A DNA stretch of 64,000 nucleotides from AC-49 sp963817035 (GTDB taxonomy: Bacteria; Actinomycetota; Thermoleophilia; Solirubrobacterales; Solirubrobacteraceae), in the NCBI GenBank assembly GCA_963817035.1, contig CAWFMM010000004.1, positions 1,984,001 to 2,048,000 of the forward strand, written 5' to 3'. Below are positions 1 to 7,980 of the stretch, piece after piece; the stretch's first letter is position 1; each line of letters starts with the position of its first letter. The notes beneath the pieces were generated by a model. It was not told where the DNA came from. It saw only the letters and a program-made list of their open reading frames with translations, and did not search any database. Made by a program: the position numbers and the translations under genes.

Positions 1-1176
1 TCGGATTCGATACGCGACGCGCTTGGGAGCACTCGACCGCGCGCGGTGCGACGCCGTTGACGGAGCGGGCAGCGACGCCGCGATCACCCGCTGCGCGCCG
101 GCGGACGCGCTGGCGGTGGTTCGATGCGACGGCGCGTGATTCGCGGCGGGAGTGTGCCACACCCGTTGGGCGTGCTGCACGTGACGCCGCGGCGTCACGT
201 CTCGCTTGATGACCGCGATGCCGCCTCCGGCGACCGCCGCAGCAGACGCGACGATCGCGGCTACCTTGCCGGCGGACGCCGCCTCGACGCCGGCTTGGAT
301 CTTGACCGCTGACGCCGCGACACGCTCATGAAGCCCACCGGTGAGAGCTTCGTAGACCCGCATCGCCACGCCCGACACGGGCTCGTGGTGACCGTGAGCT
401 ACCGCCGCCGTCGCGATCGGCAGCACGATGGCGAGCGAGCTGTTGGTCCGCCGCAGCTCGCGAATCGTCGCCCGGCATGCAGGGCAGTTGCGCAGATGTG
501 GCCGCGCCTCGACCAGCATCGCCGCGGTCGCCTCGCCGTCGATCAGCGCCGAGACAACTGGGGCCCAGCGCTTGCATTCCTCGCCGGTTTCGATCTCCTC
601 GTAGCGCTCGAGAAACGCGCGACGCCCTTCGGTGATCAGACGATTGACCTTGGTGTAGGTCCAGCCTTGAGCTTCAGCGATCGCGTTGTAGGACTGGCCC
701 GACGCCTTCATCCACAGCGCTCGCAGCTCGTTGGGCTTGAGGCGCTGGAGTGCCTCGGCGGACCGAGTCAGCTGATCGAAGCTGACGATCTGCTCGTCGG
801 GCGAAGGCAGGTGGCGAGCCTCCTCGCGATCGAAGTCGATCTCCACCGACGCCACGAGCTGCTGTCGCTGGCGGCGCACGGCCATCGCCTCGTGCTTGGT
901 CACTGTGTTCAGCCACGCCGCGGCACGCGGAGGGTCCAGGGTCGCCGCACGTCGAAGAAAGATCTCCATGGCACGCTGGTAGGCCTCCTGCGCGTCGTCG
1001 GCGCACAGGCTGTGACGACGAGCGGTACGCAGCAGCGACTCAGCGTCGCGCTGGATCGTCTCGAGAATCAGCGTCTCGACCTGGTCGGCGGTCAGACGTA
1101 CCGACGCCTCAGGGGTGACCGCCCAATCTCGCTCTTCGGCGGTGTCTTCGCTTGGGGGTATGACGGGAGTGGCCAT
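1..1176 (-). CDS. Sigma-70 family (ECF-type) sigma factor fused to a zinc-finger anti-sigma-like domain and membrane segment (3' end outside window)
   Basis: The frame is open from the ATG at 1176 (preceded by AGGGAGCG at good spacing) through base 1, giving 392 codons with no stop, so the C-terminus lies beyond the window. Residues about 45-105 resemble sigma region 2 and 140-190 region 4 (helix-turn-helix around SYNAIAEAQGWTYTKVNRL). Then comes a zf-HC2/ZAS-like motif: Cys201 and H227-x3-C231-x2-C234. A hydrophobic segment at about 303-323 is followed by a basic, Ala/Ser/His-rich tail. I infer a sigma factor that carries its own membrane-anchored regulatory domain. Fused C-terminal extensions occur in some ECF groups. 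The sigma assignment is firm; the regulatory role of the tail is inference. Confidence 0.8.
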   Translation of the reverse strand, partial: MATPVIPPSEDTAEERDWAVTPEASVRLTADQVETLILETIQRDAESLLRTARRHSLCADDAQEAYQRAMEIFLRRAATLDPPRAAAWLNTVTKHEAMAVRRQRQQLVASVEIDFDREEARHLPSPDEQIVSFDQLTRSAEALQRLKPNELRALWMKASGQSYNAIAEAQGWTYTKVNRLITEGRRAFLERYEEIETGEECKRWAPVVSALIDGEATAAMLVEARPHLRNCPACRATIRELRRTNSSLAIVLPIATAAVAHGHHEPVSGVAMRVYEALTGGLHERVAASAVKIQAGVEAASAGKVAAIVASAAAVAGGGIAVIKRDVTPRRHVQHAQRVWHTPAANHAPSHRTTASASAGAQRVIAASLPAPSTASHRARSSAPKRVAYRIR

Positions 1177-1481
1177 CGAGCGCTCCCTGAAGCTAGGTCC
1201 ACTCCAACGTGAACTCGCCCCGCTCTGGCGCAGCGATTTCTCCGCAAAATGCGAGAATTTAAGCGCCACGTCGCACATCTCCTGTTGGCGAACGGGGCCT
1301 GCCGCCCCGGACGCCTTCGCAGGCCCCTGAATACACCGGTCTGTCTCCCTTGGTCGATCACGGTCGACCGTATAGAACCAGCGCACAGATTTCTAGGGGC
1401 GCTCGGCGAAAGTGGCCCGCGCGGCTGCAAGCGACGCCTGACCGATCCACGCGTACGTCGGAATGCCGAGCCGCCGCGAAC
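1177..1481. other. Intergenic region without a recognised gene
   Basis: About 300 bases between the sigma-factor gene and the DUF2218 gene, both on the minus strand. It presumably contains the sigma-factor promoter. An inverted repeat GGTCGA-N6-TCGACC lies at 1352-1369, next to a TATA-like hexamer (minus strand TATACG near 1371-1376). This could be an operator-promoter, but it is about 200 bases from the sigma start. No RNA gene was seen. Confidence 0.4.
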
Positions 1482-1781
1482 CTAGCCCGACGCGGCCGAC
1501 GCCGACCAGGTGACGACCAGATCGTCGCGGCGCCCGAAACGCTCGAGATGGCTGCCGATGACGTGCTGCACCGTGGCAAGGTCGTCGTCGGTCTCGGCGT
1601 GGGCCTCGAGCACCAGCATTCCGGGCTCGCCGGCGTGCAGGTCGCAGCGCCCGGCGCCGAGGGTGATGACGCCCTCGTGGTCGTCGAACGTCACGTCGAG
1701 CTTGTGGCCGAAGTGCTTGCAGAGCTGCTTGAGGTACGGCGTCGGCTTCTCGGTGCTGACCCGGGCGCTGGAGCTGGGCAT
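1482..1781 (-). CDS. DUF2218 domain protein
   Basis: A 99-residue protein whose whole length matches DUF2218. It has the typical YLKQLCKHFGHKL segment near residues 16-28 and the closing HLERF motif. The family is small and cytosolic, without a defined biochemical role. The ATG overlaps the stop of the upstream MFS transporter (TGATG), so translation is probably coupled and the protein belongs to the marR-MFS-DUF2218 operon. Function unknown. Confidence 0.85.
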   Translation of the reverse strand: MPSSSARVSTEKPTPYLKQLCKHFGHKLDVTFDDHEGVITLGAGRCDLHAGEPGMLVLEAHAETDDDLATVQHVIGSHLERFGRRDDLVVTWSASAASG

Positions 1782-3043
1782 CAGGCGGCGATCGCGGCGC
1801 TCGGGGCCGGAGTGACCTCGCCGACTTCGTGACGGGCGCTCGCCGCGCGCCGGTACACCGCCGCCGCGCCGGCCGCCGCGACCAGCGCCGCAATCGCGCC
1901 GACCGCCATCCCCCAGCGCGGGCTCGTCACGTCCGACAGCCAGCCGACGATCGGCGCGCCGATCGGCGTCGAACCGAGGAAGACGATCCCGAACAGCGCC
2001 ATCACGCGGCCCCGGACCGGGCCCTCGGCGGCGAGTTGGAGGGAGGAGTTCGTGGCGGCGAGGAACGTCGCGCTGACGACGCCCGTCGCCAGCAGGATCG
2101 CCATCTGCGAGAGCTCCGTCGGGGCGAACGCGCCGGCGAGGTCAAAGAGGCCGAACAGCGTCGCGGCGCCGACGAGCAGGCGCGGGCTGACGCGGCCGCG
2201 GTGGGCGCTGGTCAGTCCGCCGATCACCGAGCCGACGCCCATCGCGCCGAACAGCAGTGCGTAGGTCGTCGCGGTGCCGTGCCAGACGAAGTGCGCCATC
2301 AGCGGCAGGACGACGGGGAAGTTGAACGAGAAGGTGCCGACCATCGCCATCATCGCCAGCGGCACCCACAGCTCCACGCGCGAGCGCACGATCCGCACCG
2401 CATCGCGGATCTGGCCGCGCGCGCGTTCGGTGGGCACGCTGCGTACGAGCTGGCTGACGTCCAGACCGCGCAGCGCGATGAACATCACGCCGAACGTCGC
2501 TGTGTTGATCACGAAGCACGATGCGACGCCGAACGTCGCGATGACGATCGCGGCGAGTGCCGGGCCTGCGATGCGGGCGGTCGACACCATCACGCTGTTG
2601 AGCGAGATCGCGTTGACGACCTGGTCGGGGCCGACGAGGTCCGAGACGAAGCTCTGGCGCGCGGGGTTGTCGAATGCGGTGACGAAGCCGCGCATGACGA
2701 CGAGGGCGAAGACCATCCACGCCTCGACGACGCCGCCGGCGGTCAGCCCCCACAGGATCAGCGCCGGGATCGCCATCAGGGGCTGGGTGAGCATCAGGAT
2801 GCGGCGCTTGTCGTAGCGGTCGGCGAGCACGCCGCCGTACGCGCCGAGCACGAGCAGCGGCAGGAACTGCAGGCCCATCGTCACGCCGACCGCGGTGCCG
2901 CTGCCGGTCAGCTTCACGATCAGCCACGTCTCGGCGACGATCTGCATCCAGGTGCCGGTGACCGACACGACCGAGCCCGTGTAGTACCGGCGGTAGTTGG
3001 GGATCGCCAGCGAGCTGAACGAGCGGCGCACGGCCGCGGTCAT
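1781..3043 (-). CDS. MFS transporter (MFS_3 / EntS-like exporter)
   Basis: A 420-residue membrane protein with about 12 predicted transmembrane segments. The family signature loop after helix 2 is visible (GGVLADRYDKRRILMLTQ, near residues 75-92). It begins FSSLAIPNYRRYYTGSVVSVTGTW-like, as in EntS-type drug or siderophore exporters. Its start overlaps the marR stop by four bases (ATGA) and its stop overlaps the DUF2218 start. The MarR neighbour suggests substrate-induced efflux. The substrate cannot be read from the sequence. Confidence 0.9.
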   Translation of the reverse strand: MTAAVRRSFSSLAIPNYRRYYTGSVVSVTGTWMQIVAETWLIVKLTGSGTAVGVTMGLQFLPLLVLGAYGGVLADRYDKRRILMLTQPLMAIPALILWGLTAGGVVEAWMVFALVVMRGFVTAFDNPARQSFVSDLVGPDQVVNAISLNSVMVSTARIAGPALAAIVIATFGVASCFVINTATFGVMFIALRGLDVSQLVRSVPTERARGQIRDAVRIVRSRVELWVPLAMMAMVGTFSFNFPVVLPLMAHFVWHGTATTYALLFGAMGVGSVIGGLTSAHRGRVSPRLLVGAATLFGLFDLAGAFAPTELSQMAILLATGVVSATFLAATNSSLQLAAEGPVRGRVMALFGIVFLGSTPIGAPIVGWLSDVTSPRWGMAVGAIAALVAAAGAAAVYRRAASARHEVGEVTPAPSAAIAA

Positions 3044-3486
3044 CGGCTGTCCTCGTCGGTCGCGATCGACTCGAGCAGCTCGACGGCGCGCTCGATCGTC
3101 GCCCGGTCCTCGGAGCTCAGCGCGGCGAGGCGATTGGAGAGAAAGACGTCCTTGCGGTTGCGCAGCTCGCGCATCGTCGCCTGCCCGTGGGTGGTGACCG
3201 CAATCAGGCTCGAGCGCCCGTCGCCGGGGTCGGCCGTGCGTGTCACGAGGCCGCGCTCGAGCAACCCGGCGAGGAAGCGGGTCGCCGTCGGGCGCTGGAC
3301 GCGCTCGCGCTCGGCGAGCTCGCTCGGCGTCATCGGCCCATGGTGGTCGATCGTCGCCAACGCTCCGATGAGCGCCGCGCTCAGATCACCCCCGCCCTCC
3401 TGGCGCAAGCGCCGCTGCGTCCGCGCCACCGCAGCGCGTAGTCGCGCCGCCAGTGCCTGAACCGAAACCGTGGAAGTAGTTACCAT
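3040..3486 (-). CDS. MarR family transcriptional regulator
   Basis: A 148-residue winged-helix regulator. The DNA-binding core is TPSELAERERVQRPTATRFLAGLLERGLVTR (about 55-85), followed by the wing (DPGDGRSSLIAVTTHG). It heads the operon with the MFS exporter and DUF2218 protein, so it probably represses them until a ligand binds. The ATG at 3486 abuts a perfect 12-base palindrome and a -10-like TATGCT, so the transcript looks leaderless. The divergent ABC exporter may share this control. Confidence 0.92.
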   Translation of the reverse strand: MVTTSTVSVQALAARLRAAVARTQRRLRQEGGGDLSAALIGALATIDHHGPMTPSELAERERVQRPTATRFLAGLLERGLVTRTADPGDGRSSLIAVTTHGQATMRELRNRKDVFLSNRLAALSSEDRATIERAVELLESIATDEDSR

Positions 3487-3502
3487 TGCTAATTAGCATA
3501 GC
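3487..3502 (-). promoter_or_regulatory. MarR operator overlapping a leaderless -10 box
   Basis: The perfect palindrome TGCTAATTAGCA occupies 3487-3498, immediately before the marR start codon. Read on the minus strand, TATGCT (3500-3495) sits nine bases from the ATG, as expected for a -10 box of a leaderless mRNA. A repressor bound here would block its own promoter. MarR-family operators are commonly AT-rich palindromes of this kind; binding is inferred. Confidence 0.65.
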
Positions 3503-3540
3503 AAACCGGATGGGGTCTCGGACCCGGGCGCGACCGAACC

Positions 3541-3588
3541 CGCGATAGGGGTCAGACCCCTTGACGCGATAGGGGTCAGACCCCTTGA
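3541..3588. repeat. Two tandem 24-bp units with the palindrome GGGGTCAGACCCC
   Basis: Two identical 24-base units (3541-3564 and 3565-3588), each containing GGGGTCAGACCCC flanked by CGCGATA and TTGA. They lie between the divergent marR and ABC exporter genes. A degenerate copy (GGGGTCTCGGACCC) lies at 3512-3525. Confidence 0.9.
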
Positions 3589-3627
3589 TGCGGCCGCACT
3601 GAGATTTTCTGAGCGAGCACGCGTCAC

Positions 3628-3696
3628 GGGGTCTGACCCCCGAATGCCCCGGGGTCTGACCCCCGAATGCCCCGGGGTCTGACCCCCGAATGCCCC
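3628..3696. repeat. Three tandem 23-bp units with the palindrome GGGGTCTGACCCC
   Basis: Three identical 23-base units (3628-3650, 3651-3673, 3674-3696). Each begins GGGGTCTGACCCC and continues CGAATGCCCC. The 13-base core is the reverse complement of the core in the 24-bp array at 3541-3588, so the two arrays face each other across a 39-base spacer. Confidence 0.9.
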
Positions 3697-3742
3697 GAAG
3701 CTCGCGAAGCGCCGGCCCGGGTTGGCGGCAAGGCGACATTGC

Positions 3743-3748
3743 TAGCGT
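3743..3748 (+). promoter_or_regulatory. -10-like TAGCGT before the ABC exporter
   Basis: TAGCGT ends 13 bases before the ATG at 3761, and there is no Shine-Dalgarno sequence between them. This fits a transcript with a leader of only a few bases. The same arrangement recurs before many genes here. Confidence 0.45.
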
Positions 3749-3760
3749 CCCGCGCCGATC

Positions 3761-4723
3761 ATGGCCGCTGCCGTCGACGACATCATCGAGGTTCAGGGGC
3801 TGCGCAAGCGCTACGTGCCCGGCGCGCCCGAGGCTGTGTCCGGCATCGATTTCTCCGTGCGCCGGGGTGAGGTGTTCGGACTGCTCGGGCCCAACGGCGC
3901 GGGCAAGACGACGACGATCGGGATCATCACGACGCGGGTGATCGCCAGCGAGGGGACCGTCCGGGTCGACGGGATCGACGTCACCGACAACCCGGTCGGC
4001 GCGCGGCTGCGGATCGCCGTCGTCCCCCAGCTCCCGAACCTCGATCGTACGCTCAACGCGATCGAGAACCTGACCTTCCATGCCGCCTACTTCGGCGTCG
4101 GCCGGCGCGAGCGCAACCAGCGCGCGCAGGAGCTGCTCGACAGCCTCGGGCTCGGAGACCGCGCGCACGCCCGGGTCAACGACTACTCCGGCGGCATGGC
4201 CCAGCGGCTGATGATCGCCCGCGCGCTGATGCACGACCCACAGGTGCTGATCCTCGACGAGCCGACGACCGGGCTGGACCCGCAATCGCGACTGTTCCTG
4301 TGGGATCGGATCGTCGAGCTGCAGGCCAAGGGCACGACGATCATCCTGACCACGCACGACATGGTCGAAGCCGACCGGCTGTGCGACCGCATTGCGATCG
4401 TCGACCACGGCAAGATCATCGCGCTCGACACGCCGCTGGGCCTGCGCGCGCTCCTGCCCGCCGAGCGCGGGCTCGACGTCAGCGTCCGCGCCGAAGCCGA
4501 CCCGCGCGAGGCGTTCGCGCAGCTCGCCGCCGCCGAGCGCGTCGGCGACTCCTACGAACGCGACGGGCGCTGGCACGTGCGCATCTACGGCGACGCCGAC
4601 GCTCTGCCGGCCCAGGCGTTCGCGGCAGCCGAAAGCGCCGGCCTGACGATCTCCGAGCTGCGGCGCATCGAAGGCACGCTCGAGGACGTCTTCGTCCACC
4701 TGACCGGACGGGAGCTGCGATGA
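3761..4723 (+). CDS. ABC-2 type exporter, ATP-binding subunit (DrrA-like)
   Basis: A 320-residue ABC ATPase. It has Walker A GPNGAGKTTT (about 43-52), the signature YSGGMAQRLMIARAL (about 140-154), Walker B VLILDEPTTGLDP and the switch His in TTHD. The C-terminal extension of about 90 residues after residue 230 is typical of drug-exporting DrrA/CcmA-like subunits. It overlaps the permease gene by four bases (ATGA), so the two form one exporter. Substrate unknown; lipids, polyketides and antibiotics are typical of the family. Confidence 0.93.
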   Translation: MAAAVDDIIEVQGLRKRYVPGAPEAVSGIDFSVRRGEVFGLLGPNGAGKTTTIGIITTRVIASEGTVRVDGIDVTDNPVGARLRIAVVPQLPNLDRTLNAIENLTFHAAYFGVGRRERNQRAQELLDSLGLGDRAHARVNDYSGGMAQRLMIARALMHDPQVLILDEPTTGLDPQSRLFLWDRIVELQAKGTTIILTTHDMVEADRLCDRIAIVDHGKIIALDTPLGLRALLPAERGLDVSVRAEADPREAFAQLAAAERVGDSYERDGRWHVRIYGDADALPAQAFAAAESAGLTISELRRIEGTLEDVFVHLTGRELR

Positions 4724-5523
4724 CCGCGATCCCCCACCCCACCGGCCGCGCGATCCAGCTGCGCGCGTTCTTGGCGATGTGCGAGCGCGACGCCTGGGTC
4801 ACGGTGCGCTACGACAACGTCGCGTTCCTCGCCCAGGCGCTCCTTCAGCCGCTGTTCTTCCTGTTCGTCTTCGGCCGCGTGCTGCCCGAGATCGGCTCCG
4901 CCTCGGCCGGCTACGGCAACGAGCTGATGCCCGGCGTCATGGCCCTGACGCTCGTGCTGACCTCGCTGCAGAACACCGCGCTGCCGCTGGTCCTCGAGTT
5001 CTCGTTCACGCGCGAGATCGAGGACCGCCTGCTCGCGCCGCTACCCGCCTGGGCCCTGTCGTGGCAGAAGTGCATCATCGCCGCGGTGCGCGGGATCATC
5101 GCCGCGGTCGTGATCCTGCCGCTCGCCGCGCTGATCCTGCCCGGCGGGATCCACGTCGCCGGCGCGCACTGGATCGCGTGGGTGTTGGTACTGATCTTCG
5201 GCTCGCTGGTGGCCGGCGCCATGGGCCTCGTCCTCGGCACCGCCGTGCCGCCGCAGCGCATCAGCGTCACGTTCGCGATCGTGCTGACACCGCTGATCTT
5301 CACCGGCGCGGCGTTCTATCCGTGGGAGAGCCTGGACAAGCTGCCGTGGTTCCAGGTGGTGACGCTGTTCAACCCGATGACCTACGTCAGCGAGGGCATG
5401 CGCGCCACGCTGACCCACGACCCACACATGGCGACCGGCTACATCGTGCTCGGCATGGCCGTGTCGCTGCTCGTCTTCGGTGCGCTCGGCACGCGGGGCT
5501 TCGTGCGCCGCGCGGTCACGTAG
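4720..5523 (+). CDS. ABC-2 type exporter, permease subunit
   Basis: A 267-residue integral membrane protein of the ABC-2 permease family. About six hydrophobic helices start near residue 38 (FLAQALLQPLFFLFVFGRVLP), with the conserved EIEDRLLAPLP loop and the closing NPMTYVSEGMR segment. Translation is coupled to the ATPase through an ATGA overlap. Its last 85 bases overlap the convergent PAP2 gene. Confidence 0.92.
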   Translation: MTAIPHPTGRAIQLRAFLAMCERDAWVTVRYDNVAFLAQALLQPLFFLFVFGRVLPEIGSASAGYGNELMPGVMALTLVLTSLQNTALPLVLEFSFTREIEDRLLAPLPAWALSWQKCIIAAVRGIIAAVVILPLAALILPGGIHVAGAHWIAWVLVLIFGSLVAGAMGLVLGTAVPPQRISVTFAIVLTPLIFTGAAFYPWESLDKLPWFQVVTLFNPMTYVSEGMRATLTHDPHMATGYIVLGMAVSLLVFGALGTRGFVRRAVT

Positions 5524-6017
5524 CCCGACACCACCCCGATCGCGGTGCCGGCCGCAACGTCGCTGGGGTAGTGGACGCCGGTGTGCACGCGCGAGTAGGC
5601 GACGGCGCCGGCCAGCGGGACGAGCAGGGGCGCGAGGGCCGGCAGCTCAAGGGTCGCGCCGGTCGCGAACGCGAACGCCGCGGCGCTGTGGCCTGAGGGA
5701 AACGATGTCGAGATCGGCGGCGTGATGAGCGTCGGCTGTGTATCGGAGAACGGACGGCGGCGGCGCGCGAGCAGCTTCGCCGGGCCGTTGGCGACGATCG
5801 CCGCGACCGTCACCGCAACCAGCCCACGGCCCGCGGCGCTGCGCCCGCGACGGCCGCCGACAACGCTCAGCACGGCGGCGATCGCCATCCACAGCTGCGA
5901 GTAGTTCGCCGCTTGGGTGATCGTCACGAGGCCGCGGTCGCGCGACGCCGAGCGCGCGCGAAACGCGTGGTCCATCAGCCGGCGGTCGAGCTCGGTCAGA
6001 CGGTCGACGATGCTCAT
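5439..6017 (-). CDS. PAP2 superfamily phosphatase
   Basis: A 192-residue membrane phosphatase with the three PAP2 motifs: KLLARRRRP, PSGHSAAAF and SRVHTGVHYPSD. The family removes phosphate from lipid phosphates such as phosphatidic acid or undecaprenyl pyrophosphate, acting at the membrane. The ATG at 6017 overlaps the stop of the preceding PAP2 gene by four bases. The 3' end runs 85 bases into the convergent ABC permease gene, so the last roughly 28 residues are probably a poorly conserved tail. Confidence 0.9.
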   Translation of the reverse strand: MSIVDRLTELDRRLMDHAFRARSASRDRGLVTITQAANYSQLWMAIAAVLSVVGGRRGRSAAGRGLVAVTVAAIVANGPAKLLARRRRPFSDTQPTLITPPISTSFPSGHSAAAFAFATGATLELPALAPLLVPLAGAVAYSRVHTGVHYPSDVAAGTAIGVVSGYVTARRTKPRVPSAPKTSSDTAMPSTM

Positions 6018-6634
6018 CGCGCCACGGTCCGAGCCAGACAGCGCGAGACGAACAACGCCCAGCCGCCGCCGAGCAGCGCCCCTCCGATGACGTCGCTGGG
6101 GTAGTGGACGCCGAGATAGACGCGCGACATCGCCACGACGAGCACGATCACCAGCGCGAGTGCCGCCACGACGCCGGTCGCCCGCGGCGACAGGCCGGCG
6201 GCCGGCGCGACGAGGACGAGCGAGAACCAGAACGCGCTGGCCTGCGTCGCGTGGCCCGACGGGAAGCTGTACCCCGACACGTGCGACAGATGCTCGACCG
6301 GCGGGCGCGCCCGCGCCACGAGCGGCTTGATCGCGTGCCAGATCACGATCGCGCCGCCGAGGCTGAGCGCGACGGTGGCCGCCTCGCGCCGCAGGCCGGA
6401 ACGCAGCAACATCGCGCAGGCGATCACCGCGAGCGGGATCAGGACGACCGAGCTGCCCAGCCACGTGACGATCCGGGCGACGTCGGTCAGCGCCGCGGAG
6501 CGCTGATCGGCGACGCTGCGCATCACGTCGAGGTCGGATGAGCCGACGATCGAGGTCCACAGCTCGCCGAGTCCCCAGCCGACGAGGACGAAGGCGACAA
6601 GCCCGAGCACGAGCTCGATCGCCGTGCGCTTCAT
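6014..6634 (-). CDS. PAP2 superfamily phosphatase (second copy)
   Basis: A 206-residue PAP2 phosphatase with about five or six transmembrane helices and the motifs KPLVARARPP, YSFPSGHATQASAF and SRVYLGVHYPSDV. It differs clearly from the neighbouring PAP2 protein, so the two are not a recent tandem duplication. It is linked by four-base ATGA overlaps to the lipid-kinase gene upstream and the second PAP2 gene downstream. The ATG at 6634 was chosen because it makes this overlap. Confidence 0.9.
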   Translation of the reverse strand: MKRTAIELVLGLVAFVLVGWGLGELWTSIVGSSDLDVMRSVADQRSAALTDVARIVTWLGSSVVLIPLAVIACAMLLRSGLRREAATVALSLGGAIVIWHAIKPLVARARPPVEHLSHVSGYSFPSGHATQASAFWFSLVLVAPAAGLSPRATGVVAALALVIVLVVAMSRVYLGVHYPSDVIGGALLGGGWALFVSRCLARTVAR

Positions 6635-7959
6635 CGCCCCGCCGCGACATCGAACAACGCGCGCAGATTGCCCCGTGAGAGCCGCACGGCGCTCGCCGCC
6701 GGGGCCTGGCCGGCCGCCCGCGGCACGCGGACGCGCAGCGCCCCGGGTCGCGACTCGAAGACCAGCGGCGGGTCGAGCACGAGCGCCTCGCCGTCGAGGC
6801 CGACCTCGACCGGGCCGCTCGAGTGGACCTCGAAGCGCGGCTGCGCCCAGGTCATCAGGCCCGGGTAGCGATCTCCCTGCCCGGCGAGCTCGACCGCGAC
6901 GAGCTGCGCGACCTGGGTTCCCCGCACGCGTGCGGCCACGATCCCGAGCGTGCCCGTGTCGATCCGCGCACGCGAGCCGGCGCCCGCGAGGTGGGTGAGC
7001 TCGTAGGGGTTGTTCGAGACGAGCACGAGGACCGCGTCGTCGCAGACACTCCCATCGTCCGCGGTGAACTCGAGGTCGATCGGGTCCGCGTCGGGCCCGA
7101 GCAGATCGGGCAGCATCCGCGTCCATGTCTGGAGCTTGGCGTCGCGGTACTCGTCGGACTGCACGACCTTCGCGTAGACGCCGAGCGACGCGTTGTTGAC
7201 GAAGACGCGGTCGTTGACGCTGGCCAGATCGATCCGCCGCTCGACGCCGTCGGTGAACGCGTCGAGCGCACCGACGACGTCGTCGCGATCAAGCCCGAGG
7301 TCGAGGGCGAAGTGGTTTCGCGTCCCCGCCGGGATGCAGACGTGCGCGACGTCGTGGCGCGCCGCGACGGTCGCCACGAGCGCCTGCGATCCGTCGCCGC
7401 CGGCCATCCCGATGATCTGGGCGCCGCGCGCGATCGCACTCTCAGCGAGCTCGAGCAGGTCATCGCCCGGCTGCAGGACGATCGGCTCGATCCCGCGCCG
7501 CCGGGCTTCGGAGGCGAGATCGAAGCGTTCCGCCTTTCCGCCGCCGGACTTCAGGTTGATGATCAGCGCACCGGCGCCGCCGATCGGCGCGAGCGCGGGA
7601 GCCGGGCTCGGCTCCTCACCGGCGCCGCCGAGCGCAAACCGCGCCGTCAAGCCGAACAGGCCCGCCAGCGCCACCAATGCCACCAGCACGATCACGCCGT
7701 GCCAGTGATACGCCAACACCACGACCAGCCCCGCCGCGGCAAGCACCCCAACGACCGCGGCGCCCGCCCGAAGCGCGCCGCGCCGCGTGAGCCCGAACCA
7801 CAACGCGGTGTTCGCAACGAACAGCAACCCCAGCGCAAGCACGGTGACGTCGACGTTGTCCTGGAGCGCGACAACCAGGATCACGGCCATCGCGACCGGC
7901 ACCAGCAGCGCGACCAGCGCGCAGGCGCGACGTGTCCATGCCGACGAAGTTGCGCTCAC
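6631..7959 (-). CDS. Diacylglycerol kinase-family lipid kinase with N-terminal membrane domain
   Basis: A 442-residue protein. Residues 1-110 contain about four transmembrane helices. A DAGK catalytic domain follows (NLKSGGGKAERFDL near 135, nucleotide-binding GMAGGDGSQALVA near 185, PAGTRNHFALDLGLD near 205) and then the C-terminal lipid-binding beta domain. The family phosphorylates diacylglycerol, ceramide or related lipids. It starts at GTG and heads an overlapping operon with two PAP2 phosphatases, so kinase and phosphatases may act on one lipid pool. Exact substrate unknown. Confidence 0.88.
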   Translation of the reverse strand: MSATSSAWTRRACALVALLVPVAMAVILVVALQDNVDVTVLALGLLFVANTALWFGLTRRGALRAGAAVVGVLAAAGLVVVLAYHWHGVIVLVALVALAGLFGLTARFALGGAGEEPSPAPALAPIGGAGALIINLKSGGGKAERFDLASEARRRGIEPIVLQPGDDLLELAESAIARGAQIIGMAGGDGSQALVATVAARHDVAHVCIPAGTRNHFALDLGLDRDDVVGALDAFTDGVERRIDLASVNDRVFVNNASLGVYAKVVQSDEYRDAKLQTWTRMLPDLLGPDADPIDLEFTADDGSVCDDAVLVLVSNNPYELTHLAGAGSRARIDTGTLGIVAARVRGTQVAQLVAVELAGQGDRYPGLMTWAQPRFEVHSSGPVEVGLDGEALVLDPPLVFESRPGALRVRVPRAAGQAPAASAVRLSRGNLRALFDVAAGR

Positions 7960-7980
7960 GAGCGGTGATGTTCCCAGACG

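Noticed and set aside
328..1212. Long plus-strand reading frame opposite the sigma factor
   Set aside because: Composition is Arg/His-rich nonsense without motifs, and the minus strand encodes clear sigma regions 2 and 4. It is a mirror frame of GC-rich coding DNA.
1393..1480. In-frame tail GIPTYAWIGQASLAAARATFAERP on the minus strand
   Set aside because: The peptide looks protein-like, but there is no start codon of its own and the frame continues only as the shadow of the DUF2218 gene.
3541..3696. CRISPR array
   Set aside because: Units are tandem without variable spacers and cores are short palindromes; no cas genes are present.
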